64,000 bases of DNA from contig LNEK01000044.1 in assembly GCA_001464425.1 (NCBI GenBank), positions 5,001 to 69,000 of the forward strand. The letters run 5' to 3'. The position numbers and the translations under genes are program-made. This stretch comes from Alphaproteobacteria bacterium Ga0077535. Its GTDB lineage: Bacteria; Pseudomonadota; Alphaproteobacteria; Caulobacterales; Aquidulcibacteraceae. The notes beneath the pieces were generated by a model, which was not told the origin of the DNA, searched no databases, and worked only from the letters and a program-made list of their open reading frames with translations. Shown here one piece after another: positions 34,036 through 41,978 of this stretch. Within the stretch, counting starts at the first letter, position 1, and each line of letters starts with the position of its first letter.

Positions 34036-35253
34036 CTACCCCGCCAGCCCGAGGATCACGATCAGCACCAGAAAAATGGAGAATACAAATATCGCGAAGA
34101 ACAGCATGAAGAATGTGCGCCACGCCGCCGACCACCAGCTGAGCGCATAGGCGCCCTTCAAATGGAAATAGGTGTGCACGGGCAGTCCTAGCAGCAGCAA
34201 CGTGCCGGGCAGCCACACCAGCCACGAGACCATGCCGGTAAAGATCATCGTCACGAACAGAAGCGCCGCGAAGGAAAGCGCATAGAGAGCGTAGACGATA
34301 TGATCGTACATCGTGGTGCCGCGCTTCCAGAGAAACAGCAGCATGATGAAGGGCAGCGAGAGGGGCGCGAGCAGGAATGAAAACTTCGAAGCAGCTTCCT
34401 GGATTCGGTAAAGCGCCAGATCCGGGTTCAGAAAGCTTCGCCGCACACGCTCGTTCAATTCTGGCATGCCAGATACGACGACGAAGTCGCCGTCCTCCGC
34501 CATCCGCCGAAGCCCGTCCTGCCAAGTTTCGCCTGGTTCGAAGTTGAGCCCGTCAGCCTCCCCTCGGCTGATCTGCACCGCGGCAGGCGCATCGCTCGTG
34601 GCCGGCTGTCCGTTCACCGCCGCTTCGCGCGCCGCGATGGCCGCATCAAAACGCGCCACGGCTTGTTCGCGCCGCTCGACCTCTGCCCGCGCGAGCCCGA
34701 CGGCTTGATCCGCCAATTGTATCTCTAAGTCAGGCGGGGTGCCGTCCGTGGGCGGAGGCGCCTCACGCGCAGCCGCAAGTTCGCGCTCCGCCTCCTCAAC
34801 ACCAGCGCGCGCCTCCGCTAAGCTTTCCGCCAGCGCTGCGCGCTGTTCAGCGGGCGTGCCGCCGATCTCAACCGGCGCATCGATGAACGACACGGCGAAG
34901 AACATCAAAAAGATCGAGAACAGAAACAGCGCCAGCGGAGAAATGTAGCGCGCGCGTTTGCCGTAAACGTAATTGCGCGTCAGCGTGCCGGGCCGAAAGA
35001 TCGCCATCGGCAATGTGCGCCAAAGCTTCGTATCGAGATGAAAGAGGCTGTGCAGAAACTCTTCGGCCAGGGTGAAGAGTTTGCGATTGGCGTGCGTGGC
35101 TTGCCCGCAATTGGAGCAGAACGGCCCTTCGACTTTGGCCCCACAATTGAGGCATACGCCATCGCCGGGCTTACCGGGTTCGCGCCCTTCGATCGCGCCT
35201 GCGACCAGACCCGCCGTCGCCATGGCGCCGGCTGCTTCAAGTTCCCCGCTCAT
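34036..35253 (-). CDS. DUF3667 membrane protein with N-terminal zinc ribbon
   Basis: A 405-residue protein. A zinc ribbon (CLNCGAKVEGPFCSNCGQ, two CxxC pairs, residues 34-51) precedes the DUF3667 core (HLDTKLWRTLPMAIFRPGTL, YVYGKRARYISPLALFL). Between the first membrane segment and the last four there is an unusual charged insert (~140-250) rich in Ala, Glu and Arg that should form a coiled coil. Function of DUF3667 is unknown. A short inverted repeat GTCCCG/CGGGAC lies just upstream of the start (35267-35284). Confidence 0.85.
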   Translation of the reverse strand: MSGELEAAGAMATAGLVAGAIEGREPGKPGDGVCLNCGAKVEGPFCSNCGQATHANRKLFTLAEEFLHSLFHLDTKLWRTLPMAIFRPGTLTRNYVYGKRARYISPLALFLFSIFLMFFAVSFIDAPVEIGGTPAEQRAALAESLAEARAGVEEAERELAAAREAPPPTDGTPPDLEIQLADQAVGLARAEVERREQAVARFDAAIAAREAAVNGQPATSDAPAAVQISRGEADGLNFEPGETWQDGLRRMAEDGDFVVVSGMPELNERVRRSFLNPDLALYRIQEAASKFSFLLAPLSLPFIMLLFLWKRGTTMYDHIVYALYALSFAALLFVTMIFTGMVSWLVWLPGTLLLLGLPVHTYFHLKGAYALSWWSAAWRTFFMLFFAIFVFSIFLVLIVILGLAG

Positions 35254-35285
35254 GATTTGGGTTGTCCCGCGCTAACGGGACGCGA

Positions 35286-35675
35286 TCAAGCCCGCGCGTC
35301 GCGCCGCGATGGGCCCTCAGCACTGGTTTCGCCATCGAGGCGCGGCAGAAAGCCCAGTTCGGTGCGCGCTACCGCCGCCGGGATGCGCCGGGGCGCGGCG
35401 GCTGGCGGCGTCTTTTTGGCGTCTGCGGTCAGCGTCGTCAGGCCCTCTTCTTCGAGCGCCAGCACGGCGAGCCCCTCGGCCTCTTCAATCGTGCGCGCCC
35501 AGACGAACACGGCGGTTACCGCCGACCCAAACTTACGCGGCCACTTCTTCGAACGGCCCTCGAGCCGCGCTTCGACCACGACACGCCAAAACGGCATGTG
35601 CGCCCGCACCAGTTTCATTTGGTAGAGGGCGGGCCAAATTCTGCTCAGGCCGCGTTTTAGCTTCACGTATTCCAC
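35286..35675 (-). CDS. Hypothetical protein
   Basis: A 129-residue basic protein with no membrane segment or signal peptide. Its N-terminal 90 residues (MKLVRAHMPFWRVVVEARLE, then FGSAVTAVFVWARTIEEAEG) look like a compact alpha/beta fold; the C-terminal 35 residues are low complexity (Pro/Arg/Ala). Not recognised. It overlaps the enoyl-CoA hydratase stop by 13 bases, indicating co-transcription. Confidence 0.6.
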   Translation of the reverse strand: MEYVKLKRGLSRIWPALYQMKLVRAHMPFWRVVVEARLEGRSKKWPRKFGSAVTAVFVWARTIEEAEGLAVLALEEEGLTTLTADAKKTPPAAAPRRIPAAVARTELGFLPRLDGETSAEGPSRRDARA

Positions 35676-36460
35676 TCCGGCTTGCGCTTCTCAAGAAACG
35701 CGGCGAGGCCTTCACGGCCCTCCGCGGAGACGCGGCGAGCAGCGATCCGGCGGGCCGTCTCCTTGGCGAGCCCGTCATCGATCTTATGACCGGCGACGTA
35801 ACGCACCAGCGCTTTTGCATCGGATACGGCGCCCGGTGCAGCAGCAAGTGTTAACTCTGACAAATGTTCCATGATCGGCCGCAGGCCCGCAACGTCGTCG
35901 ACGGTGTACTGCGTAAGGCCGATCTTCTCGGCATAGGCGCCATCGAAATTCTCCGCAGTGGCGAAAAGCGCCTTGGCGTGGCGCGGGCCGATAGCTTCGA
36001 TCACGTACGGCGAAATCGTTGCGGGGGTGAGCCCGAGACGCACTTCCGAGAAGCGGAACTTCGTGTCCTTCACAGCAACGGCGATATCGCACGCAGCGAC
36101 GAGCCCCGCGCCGCCGCCCATCGCCGCGCCGTGCGCAAGCGCAACCGTAAGCTGCGGCAGCTCGTGCAAATGGCGGAGCATGCGCGCCAGCGCTAATGCA
36201 TCCGTCTCGTTGCCAAGCTCGGAGAACTCCGCGGCGCGGCGCATCCAGTCGATGTCGGCGCCAGCGCAAAAGCTTTCGCCCTCGCCGCGCAGAAACACGA
36301 TGCGCACCTTGTCGGCGCCTTTGAGCGTCTCGAACGTATCGCTAAGGCCTGTGATCATCAGTTCATCGAACGCGTTGCGCTTTTCAGGGCGATTGAGCGT
36401 GACGATGGCGACGCCTTCAGCGGTGACGTCGAGCAGAACGGGATCGGCGGATTGAGACAT
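35663..36460 (-). CDS. Enoyl-CoA hydratase/isomerase, methylglutaconyl-CoA hydratase-like (LiuC)
   Basis: A 265-residue crotonase-fold protein. The motif EGESFCAGADIDWMRRAAEF (about residues 61-80) and AMGGGAGLVAACDIAVA match the LiuC/methylglutaconyl-CoA hydratase subgroup better than FadB-type hydratases. EVRLGLTPATISPYV follows. This reaction precedes HMG-CoA lyase (10824) in leucine catabolism, though the two genes lie 25 kb apart. It overlaps the TIR gene upstream (TAATG) and the hypothetical gene downstream. Confidence 0.88.
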   Translation of the reverse strand: MSQSADPVLLDVTAEGVAIVTLNRPEKRNAFDELMITGLSDTFETLKGADKVRIVFLRGEGESFCAGADIDWMRRAAEFSELGNETDALALARMLRHLHELPQLTVALAHGAAMGGGAGLVAACDIAVAVKDTKFRFSEVRLGLTPATISPYVIEAIGPRHAKALFATAENFDGAYAEKIGLTQYTVDDVAGLRPIMEHLSELTLAAAPGAVSDAKALVRYVAGHKIDDGLAKETARRIAARRVSAEGREGLAAFLEKRKPEWNT

Positions 36461-37617
36461 TAAATGGATCCTAACGCGCTTACGAACGCCTGCGGGCGCT
36501 CCGCCTCCGGCGTTTCAAACAGATTGAGCCGTTGTACGCCGGCGAAAAAGTATTCGAAATCCTCCGGCGGCTCGACCGCCTCCAGATAAACCGGCACCAA
36601 TTTCTTCTTGTACCGATCAGCGAGATAAATCTCCCGCTTTACATGGTCGCTCTCGAACGCGGCTTGCGAACACATCACGGTCACGCTCTTGGCGCCGCGA
36701 ATGGCGCGTACGATCTCGCCCGCCCAGCCCTCGCCGGCTTTCAGGCCCTGTTGATCGAGCCAGAATTTGCGCCCTGTCTGCTGGGCCGCTTCGATCACCG
36801 GCAGCACTGCGCCCTCATTGGCGCGTGCGTAAGAGACAAACATCGTCTCGCTCTGCTTGACCGGTTCCGCCGCGCTCGGTGCGGTGTTTGGCGGTCTGGC
36901 GGAGCGCCTCGGCTTGGAGAATAAGCGCAATACGCCAAACGCCACGATGGCGAGTGTCAGCAAAATAGAAATCGCAAACAGCGCCTCGGTCGCAATCGGA
37001 GGCAATCCAAAACGTCCGCCGAATGCGCCGATGCCGGCGCGCAATTCCGGCCAGCCGCCGGGCGTCGGGCCGATGCGGTTCGCAAGCCAAATCGAAACGG
37101 CAGCGGCAATCGCCATCACACCGGGAAATGCGAGCAGCGGCAACAGCACGGCCGCGGCTATGCCATGTGAGCGCGATCGTTGACGTGAGGGCGGCGGCGC
37201 GCTCGTCGCGGCGCGGTCAGGTGCCTCAGCGGCTTGCGGCGAGGGCGACGGCGCGCCGAGTTTCTGACGTATCTCGTCAGCCACTTCGCCCCACTTGAAC
37301 TCACGCTGCGCTTCGAAGCTGGCGTCGATCGCGGGCAGATCGCGCAGGCCCACCGGCGCAAAGCCATTGTCGAGCTTCACGACGATGAGGCGCCCTTCGG
37401 CCCACGCGTCGAGCGCGCGCTGCTCCAGCCGCAGCCGCGCCGTGGCGAAGGTCAAAGCCTGTGAAACCAACAGCACAAAGACGTCGCCCTGCTGCACCGG
37501 ACGCAGAGCTGTCTGCCCATCGTCCAACTCGGTGAATTGGCCGCGGCGCTCGATTGCCCGCTCCAACGCCTCGGCATGAGGGCGGTCGGCAGGCGCGTGG
37601 GCGATAAAAACGGTCAT
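36460..37617 (-). CDS. Membrane protein with TIR domains at both ends
   Basis: A 385-residue protein in three parts. Residues 1-115 form a divergent TIR domain (MTVFIAHAPADRPHAEALER, then VFVLLVSQALTFATARLRLE with candidate Glu65). Two membrane segments lie at ~152-180 and ~209-233, joined to the ends by Pro/Ala/Ser-rich linkers. Residues 257-385 form a second, more typical TIR domain (MFVSYARANE, FWLDQQGLKAGEGW, SQAAFESDHVKREI with candidate catalytic Glu329). TIR domains with this Glu often cleave or cyclise NAD. Both TIRs should face the cytoplasm. Its end overlaps the hydratase start by one base; upstream, across 108 bp, is the divergent patatin gene. Function unknown. Confidence 0.85.
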   Translation of the reverse strand: MTVFIAHAPADRPHAEALERAIERRGQFTELDDGQTALRPVQQGDVFVLLVSQALTFATARLRLEQRALDAWAEGRLIVVKLDNGFAPVGLRDLPAIDASFEAQREFKWGEVADEIRQKLGAPSPSPQAAEAPDRAATSAPPPSRQRSRSHGIAAAVLLPLLAFPGVMAIAAAVSIWLANRIGPTPGGWPELRAGIGAFGGRFGLPPIATEALFAISILLTLAIVAFGVLRLFSKPRRSARPPNTAPSAAEPVKQSETMFVSYARANEGAVLPVIEAAQQTGRKFWLDQQGLKAGEGWAGEIVRAIRGAKSVTVMCSQAAFESDHVKREIYLADRYKKKLVPVYLEAVEPPEDFEYFFAGVQRLNLFETPEAERPQAFVSALGSI

Positions 37618-37725
37618 GCGCCCTCTTAAGCCCGCCCCTAGCGGGCGGCAAACCGGCGGGCGCAGACCGCCCACAGGCGTTCTCATTGCGCCTTAACAAT
37701 CGCCGCCTACACTTGCTTCAAAGCA

Positions 37726-39522
37726 ATGAAACCCAGTCTTTCCGAGATCCCCACCCTGCAAGATGCGCCCAGCGACGTGCTGGCGGCGCTCGATGCCGTG
37801 GCGGAATGGTTCTCGATCCCAGCCGGCTGGCCCCTGATCCACGCGGGCGAGCCGCCGGACGGCGTCTATTTCCTGATCTCGGGTTCTCTGGCGGCGTTCA
37901 AGCCTGGCGAACGCGGTGGCCACAGCCTGCTCGGCTACATCCGCCACGGCGAACCGGTCGGCGAAATGGCCATGATCGCGCGCGAGCCGCACTCAGGCAG
38001 CGTCTTCGCCATGCGCGACAGCGAGGTGCTGAAACTGCCGCCGATGGCGTTCGATCTGCTGGTGCATGCACACCCGCCAATGATGGAGCACATCGCCCGC
38101 ATCATGCTGACGCGGGCGCGCGCCACTGGCCGCAATAGCCCGCGCTCCGATCCACGTGTGTACGCCCTGATCTCGACCTCGCAGACGATCGACATCATGC
38201 TCCGCGCCCGCACGCTTCAAGCTGCACTTAAGCGCCTCAACTGCCGCGCCGTGATCGTCACCGAGGACGATCAGCATCAGATGAATGGCGCCGGCATGAA
38301 CAGCGCTTGGTTCGATACGCTCGAAGCCAAGAACGACGCTGTCTTTCTCGTTTCCCCGATCGCCGACACGCCGTGGTTTCGCACCTGCATCCGGCAAGCC
38401 GACCGCATCTGGTTTTTCGCGCGCGCCGATGCACGGCCCTCGCTGCCGTTGCTGCCGCCGGAGGAGCCTTCCCCGGCGCGCCAATTCAGGCTGGTGGACG
38501 TCGTTCTCCTACACCACGGCATGGATCGCAAAGCCGCGACCACCAACGAATGGCGCGTCGCCTGCGAAGCTTCGCGCCTTTTTCACTGGCGCGGCGTCGA
38601 AGACGAAGATGCAGCGCGGCTAGCGCGCGTCATTGCCCGGCGCTCCATCGGTCTTGTTCTATCCGGCGGCGGCGCGCGCGCCTACGCGCACATCGGCGTC
38701 GTGCGCGCTTTGCGCGAAGCTGGACTGCCGTTCGACATTATCGGCGGCACGTCGATGGGCGCGATCGTCGGCGCCTGCGTCGCCATGGGCTGGCCGGATG
38801 ACGAGATCGAACACCGCATCCGCAAATCGTTCGTCGAGTCCAATCCGCTTGGCGACTACGTCATCCCTGTTGTCGGCCTCGTGCGCGGACGGCGCGTCGA
38901 GGATCGCTTGCAGGAGCATTTCGGCGAAACGCTGATCGAAGACTTGGGCGTGCCGTTTTTCGCCGTCTCCACCGACCTCGTTGCCGGCGACATCCGCGTG
39001 CATCGCGGCGGCAGCCTGCGCAAAGCGCTGCGCGCCTCAATTTCGCTGCCCGGCATTCTACCGCCCGTGATTGACGGTGAGAACGGCCTGCTCGTTGACG
39101 GCGCCGTGTTGCGCAATTTTCCGGTCGATGTGTTGAAGGCCATGCACCGCGGCCCAATCATCGGCGTCGATGTTGCGCGCCGCGACGGCATCGATCTCGA
39201 AGACTTCCGCGATCCGCCAGGCTTCATGGGCTGGGTCGCCGCCCACGGCTTTCAGTCAGCGCCGCCGATCGCATCTTTGCTGATGCGCGCAGCAACTTTG
39301 GCGATCGATCCTTGGGAAGGCCGATCCGGCGCCGATGTTCTGATCGCGCCAGAGATGGGCGACATCGATATGCGCGACTGGAAGCGCTTCGATGAGACTG
39401 TCGCAGCTGGTTACGAATCAGCTGTTGCTGCGCTGCAGCGTCCGCATGGACTGTTCCACGCGCCGACCGAGGATGCGATCGGCGACATGGCGGGCTCAAG
39501 CTCTCTCGAAATAGCCGAATAG
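37726..39522 (+). CDS. Patatin-like phospholipase with N-terminal cyclic-nucleotide-binding-type domain
   Basis: A 598-residue protein of the NTE/RssA type. Residues ~15-130 are a cNMP-binding fold (FLISGSLAAFKPG, VGEMAMIAREPHSGSV); the Arg usually contacting the cyclic phosphate is replaced by His. A linker of ~170 residues follows. The patatin domain has the oxyanion motif SGGGARAYAHIG (~314), the nucleophile elbow GGTSMGAI (~340) and the catalytic Asp in VDGAVLRNFP (~457). It hydrolyses membrane lipids in relatives. Divergent from the TIR protein gene. Confidence 0.92.
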   Translation: MKPSLSEIPTLQDAPSDVLAALDAVAEWFSIPAGWPLIHAGEPPDGVYFLISGSLAAFKPGERGGHSLLGYIRHGEPVGEMAMIAREPHSGSVFAMRDSEVLKLPPMAFDLLVHAHPPMMEHIARIMLTRARATGRNSPRSDPRVYALISTSQTIDIMLRARTLQAALKRLNCRAVIVTEDDQHQMNGAGMNSAWFDTLEAKNDAVFLVSPIADTPWFRTCIRQADRIWFFARADARPSLPLLPPEEPSPARQFRLVDVVLLHHGMDRKAATTNEWRVACEASRLFHWRGVEDEDAARLARVIARRSIGLVLSGGGARAYAHIGVVRALREAGLPFDIIGGTSMGAIVGACVAMGWPDDEIEHRIRKSFVESNPLGDYVIPVVGLVRGRRVEDRLQEHFGETLIEDLGVPFFAVSTDLVAGDIRVHRGGSLRKALRASISLPGILPPVIDGENGLLVDGAVLRNFPVDVLKAMHRGPIIGVDVARRDGIDLEDFRDPPGFMGWVAAHGFQSAPPIASLLMRAATLAIDPWEGRSGADVLIAPEMGDIDMRDWKRFDETVAAGYESAVAALQRPHGLFHAPTEDAIGDMAGSSSLEIAE

Positions 39523-39574
39523 AGAGTGGCGCACGCGCAGGCGCGGGCTATGGTCTCGGAATCGAGGAGTCCGC

Positions 39575-40141
39575 ATGCGCCATTGGATTGGAATTTTCGC
39601 GGCGCTCGCGCTCAGCGCGTGCGGTCAAAGCGACGACGCCAGTGTAGCGCAAAACGGCTGCGCACGCACGGCGACGCACGACGTCACTTGGTCGCGCACC
39701 GATGCGCCAGATGTGATCACAACCAGTTCGCAAGGGCCGACCTGCGCGCAAGCCGTGGTGACGTTCGTCGCGCGTGATGCTTCAGGCAATGCGCTCTGGG
39801 CCTTCTCGTCGACCTATTACGACCTGGTCGTCGGCGGCGAGCCGCCAGAAGACGCGACTGAGGTGACCGCCGAACAAGTGGATACATTCTTGCGCGGGTG
39901 GGCGGATGTCACCGTATCGCGCACGAGCACCTTGCCAGAATGGCGCGCCGACGCCGCCACCCTGACCGAAAGCGCCAGCGTCTTCGCCTACGATACGCCG
40001 TTTGAGCGCGAGACTTATGAGATGCTGCGCCAACGCGATCTCGCAACCATCTGTTACGCCGCCGCAGCTGAAGCAACACAATGCCTCATCATCGATCCTG
40101 TATCCCAGTCGCCAACAATGATCGTGGCCTACGGTCCGTGA
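39575..40141 (+). CDS. Hypothetical lipoprotein, tandem paralogue 1
   Basis: A 188-residue lipoprotein (lipobox LSAC, Cys16) with four further cysteines placed as in the next two genes. The pattern TCAQAVVTFVARDASGNALW is followed by a region with FLRGWADVTVS, and near the end ICYAAAAEATQC. No known domain recognised. GTGA overlap with the next gene shows an operon of three related genes. Confidence 0.75.
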   Translation: MRHWIGIFAALALSACGQSDDASVAQNGCARTATHDVTWSRTDAPDVITTSSQGPTCAQAVVTFVARDASGNALWAFSSTYYDLVVGGEPPEDATEVTAEQVDTFLRGWADVTVSRTSTLPEWRADAATLTESASVFAYDTPFERETYEMLRQRDLATICYAAAAEATQCLIIDPVSQSPTMIVAYGP

Positions 40142-40662
40142 GGCTTCTTCTTGTGGCGGCTGTCGCTATCGTCGTCAGCGCGTGCGCGCGTGCGCCGGTG
40201 CAAGCGAGCTGCGAATTCCAATCAGCGCACGAACTTGCCTTCACAGCGCCGGACGCTGCCGACACCATCGTTGCAGAATCGCTCGGCGAGGCGTGCGACA
40301 AAGCCGTGGGCCTCTTGGTGATCCGCGCCGCCGATGGATATCCGATCTGGTCGTGGAGCGCCCCGCTCTCGCATCGCTTCGGCAACGTGTTCGCGCCGGA
40401 CGACACCGAACATATGGTGTCTTTCCTGGAAGCGTGGGCGCAACCCGAGATTACCACCACACAATCAGCGCCGGCCTGGGACACGCTCGTGCCCGCGCAA
40501 ACCACGCTCGATCAACTCACATATGAAGACGTACGTGCGCGCGATCTGCCGATGTTATGCCACTTTTCAGGAACAGCACGGCAGACGTGCGTGTTCTGGG
40601 AGCCTGCCGCCGGCGGCGCGGGCCACATGCTAGATCGCGACGCAGAGGAACCCGAAGAATGA
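40138..40662 (+). CDS. Hypothetical lipoprotein, tandem paralogue 2
   Basis: A 174-residue lipoprotein (VVSAC, Cys16) related to the flanking genes: ACDKAVGLLVIRAADGYPIW matches the same segment in paralogue 1, and FLEAWAQPEITTTQ and MLCHFSGTARQTCVFWEP follow in the same order. Start is GTG 40138 overlapping the previous stop; its own stop overlaps the ATG of paralogue 3. Function unknown. Confidence 0.75.
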   Translation: MRLLLVAAVAIVVSACARAPVQASCEFQSAHELAFTAPDAADTIVAESLGEACDKAVGLLVIRAADGYPIWSWSAPLSHRFGNVFAPDDTEHMVSFLEAWAQPEITTTQSAPAWDTLVPAQTTLDQLTYEDVRARDLPMLCHFSGTARQTCVFWEPAAGGAGHMLDRDAEEPEE

Positions 40663-41231
40663 TGAGACGCGCTGGACTTGCTGTTATCGCCCTTGGCCTC
40701 GCGGCTTGCTCGCCGCCGGCGCCGGCCACGACGACAGCCGAGATCCCGTCGACGCCGGCGAATGCTCAAAGCGGATGCAACGCCGAAACGTCGCGCGACT
40801 GGTCAGCCGTTGGCAGCCAATATTATGTCATCGAAGCGGAAGCGCACGGCGAAACGTGCCGCGATGCTGTAGCCACGCTTCGCATCAAATCTCTTGACGG
40901 CGCGGTGCTGTTCACGCGCGAGTACCCGACAGCGCAAGTACCGCTCGCCTTCAATCCCAACAGCGATCAAACCGGTCTGCGCGCTGAGCTTGACGGCTGG
41001 ATCGTCAACACCGCCGAGCCCGCCACAGCCGACATACTCCCGGCGTGGCCCAATGGCGCCGCACGCCCCCCAGGCTTTGAGCCGGCCGTTGCGCGCAACC
41101 GCTACGAAGGCGCGCGCGGCGCGCAAGGCCCGCTCTTTTGCTTCCCCGATGGAGGCGAGAGCAACGCCTGCGTTTCGCTCGCGGGCGACACCGCAACACT
41201 GCTTGGCTCGCTCACGCCCGAGCGCCCATAG
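40659..41231 (+). CDS. Hypothetical lipoprotein, tandem paralogue 3
   Basis: A 190-residue lipoprotein (lipobox GLAAC, Cys17) of the same family: TCRDAVATLRIKSLDGAVLF aligns with the equivalent parts of the two preceding proteins, and LDGWIVNTAEP and LFCFPDGGESNACVSLA complete the shared order. ATG 40659 overlaps the previous stop (ATGA); a second ATG follows at once. A terminator begins 110 bases after the stop. Confidence 0.75.
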   Translation: MMRRAGLAVIALGLAACSPPAPATTTAEIPSTPANAQSGCNAETSRDWSAVGSQYYVIEAEAHGETCRDAVATLRIKSLDGAVLFTREYPTAQVPLAFNPNSDQTGLRAELDGWIVNTAEPATADILPAWPNGAARPPGFEPAVARNRYEGARGAQGPLFCFPDGGESNACVSLAGDTATLLGSLTPERP

Positions 41232-41341
41232 CCGCCGCAGATTCGCCTTATGTGCGTCGAGAGCACAGCGGCCACGCCTCTTACAGCATGAATTAGCTAT
41301 GGCGCTTTTCAGACGCCGCGACGCATCCTATCTTGATGCTT

Positions 41342-41368
41342 CCGGCGGCTCATCGCCGGTTTGTTTTT
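41342..41368 (+). terminator. Intrinsic terminator upstream of the micro-ORF
   Basis: Six-base stem CCGGCG/CGCCGG, loop GCTCAT, then TTTGTTTTT. It probably ends the lipoprotein operon transcript, just before the strong ribosome binding site at 41370. Confidence 0.75.
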
Positions 41369-41369
41369 G

Positions 41370-41383
41370 AAAGGAGGTGATCC
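41370..41383 (+). promoter_or_regulatory. 14-base Shine-Dalgarno, full complement of the 16S rRNA tail
   Basis: AAAGGAGGTGATCC is the exact reverse complement of the 3' end of bacterial 16S rRNA (GGATCACCTCCTTT), six bases before ATG 41384. A match this long is unusual for an ordinary gene. GAGGTG within it can alternatively pair with CACCTC at 41428-41433 inside the micro-ORF. Confidence 0.8.
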
Positions 41384-41452
41384 ATGTCTCATTGTCACGC
41401 GTTAGGGGCACTGTCGCAGGCTTGGACCACCTCGCAGGTGGCGCGCTCCTAA
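41384..41452 (+). CDS. Micro-ORF of 22 codons behind an extreme Shine-Dalgarno
   Basis: Reads MSHCHALGALSQAWTTSQVA followed by RS and TAA. The evidence that it is translated is the 14-base SD with ideal spacing. The 3' part contains a perfect hairpin CCACCT (41427-41432) CGC AGGTGG (41436-41441), whose left arm overlaps CACCTC that could pair with the SD, so two exclusive structures are possible. It is bracketed by terminators on both sides and no gene follows on this strand, so it may be an independent small RNA with a translated peptide. Not recognised. Confidence 0.5.
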   Translation: MSHCHALGALSQAWTTSQVARS

Positions 41453-41481
41453 ACGATCGCCCCATCGGGGTTTGACAATGG

Positions 41482-41520
41482 AAGGGCCGTGGAGCGTAAG
41501 CTCTGCGGCCCTTCGATTTA
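41482..41520. terminator. Strong hairpin terminator between micro-ORF and DUF3008 gene
   Basis: Fourteen-base stem 41482-41495 with 41500-41513 (two G-U pairs), loop GTAA, moderate T content on either side. Preceded by a weaker CCCC-ATC-GGGG-TTT hairpin at 41460-41473. Confidence 0.75.
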
Positions 41521-41850
41521 TTGGCGCGTACGTTTGGCTTTCGCCTGCTTGCGCGGCGGCGCTTTTTTCACGGCTTTCTTCGCCTTCGGCTTAGACGTTT
41601 TCTTTGCGCTGCGCGGGCGCGATTTCACCGCGCGCTTGGCCGAGGACTTGGCCGCCGATTTGCGCCCGTCTTCGACATGTTCTGGTTTGCCCTTACGCTT
41701 GGTCGAGGCGAGATCATCGAGCTGGGTCTCATTCATGGTTTCGAACATTTGCCGCGAAGCGCCCTTCAGCGCGCCGGTTTTAGTCTCGCCGCGTTTGGCG
41801 GAGAGTGCGGCGCCAGCGGCTTTCTGCTGCGCCTTAGATTTTGCAGGCAT
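41518..41850 (-). CDS. DUF3008 family protein with lysine-rich tail
   Basis: A 110-residue very basic protein. Residues 1-65 (MPAKSKAQQKAAGAALSAKR, then MFETMNETQLDDLASTKRKG) match DUF3008, small proteins of unknown role. The remaining ~45 residues are Lys/Ala/Pro/Arg repeats (KKAVKKAPPRKQAKAKRTRQ) like the histone H1 tail, suggesting nucleic acid binding. ATG 41850 opens the conserved region. Confidence 0.88.
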   Translation of the reverse strand: MPAKSKAQQKAAGAALSAKRGETKTGALKGASRQMFETMNETQLDDLASTKRKGKPEHVEDGRKSAAKSSAKRAVKSRPRSAKKTSKPKAKKAVKKAPPRKQAKAKRTRQ

Positions 41851-41978
41851 GTGCGCGTAACTCCGTTGCGAGTTCGAACAACGCTGCGTTTGGAACCGCT
41901 GTTCCAGGCGCGCGCGCAAAGAAAGAGGGCGGGGATTGCTTCCCGCCCCTCAAGGTCACCAGCGTAAACTTAAACCGA

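Noticed and set aside
41299-41370. A 23-codon frame ending just before the 14-base SD
   Set aside because: No SD, and its 3' end is the terminator stem and T-run; reading through is coincidental.
41471-41500. TTGACA at 41472 as a promoter -35 box
   Set aside because: No -10 element follows at 16-18 bases and it runs into the terminator hairpin with no gene behind it.
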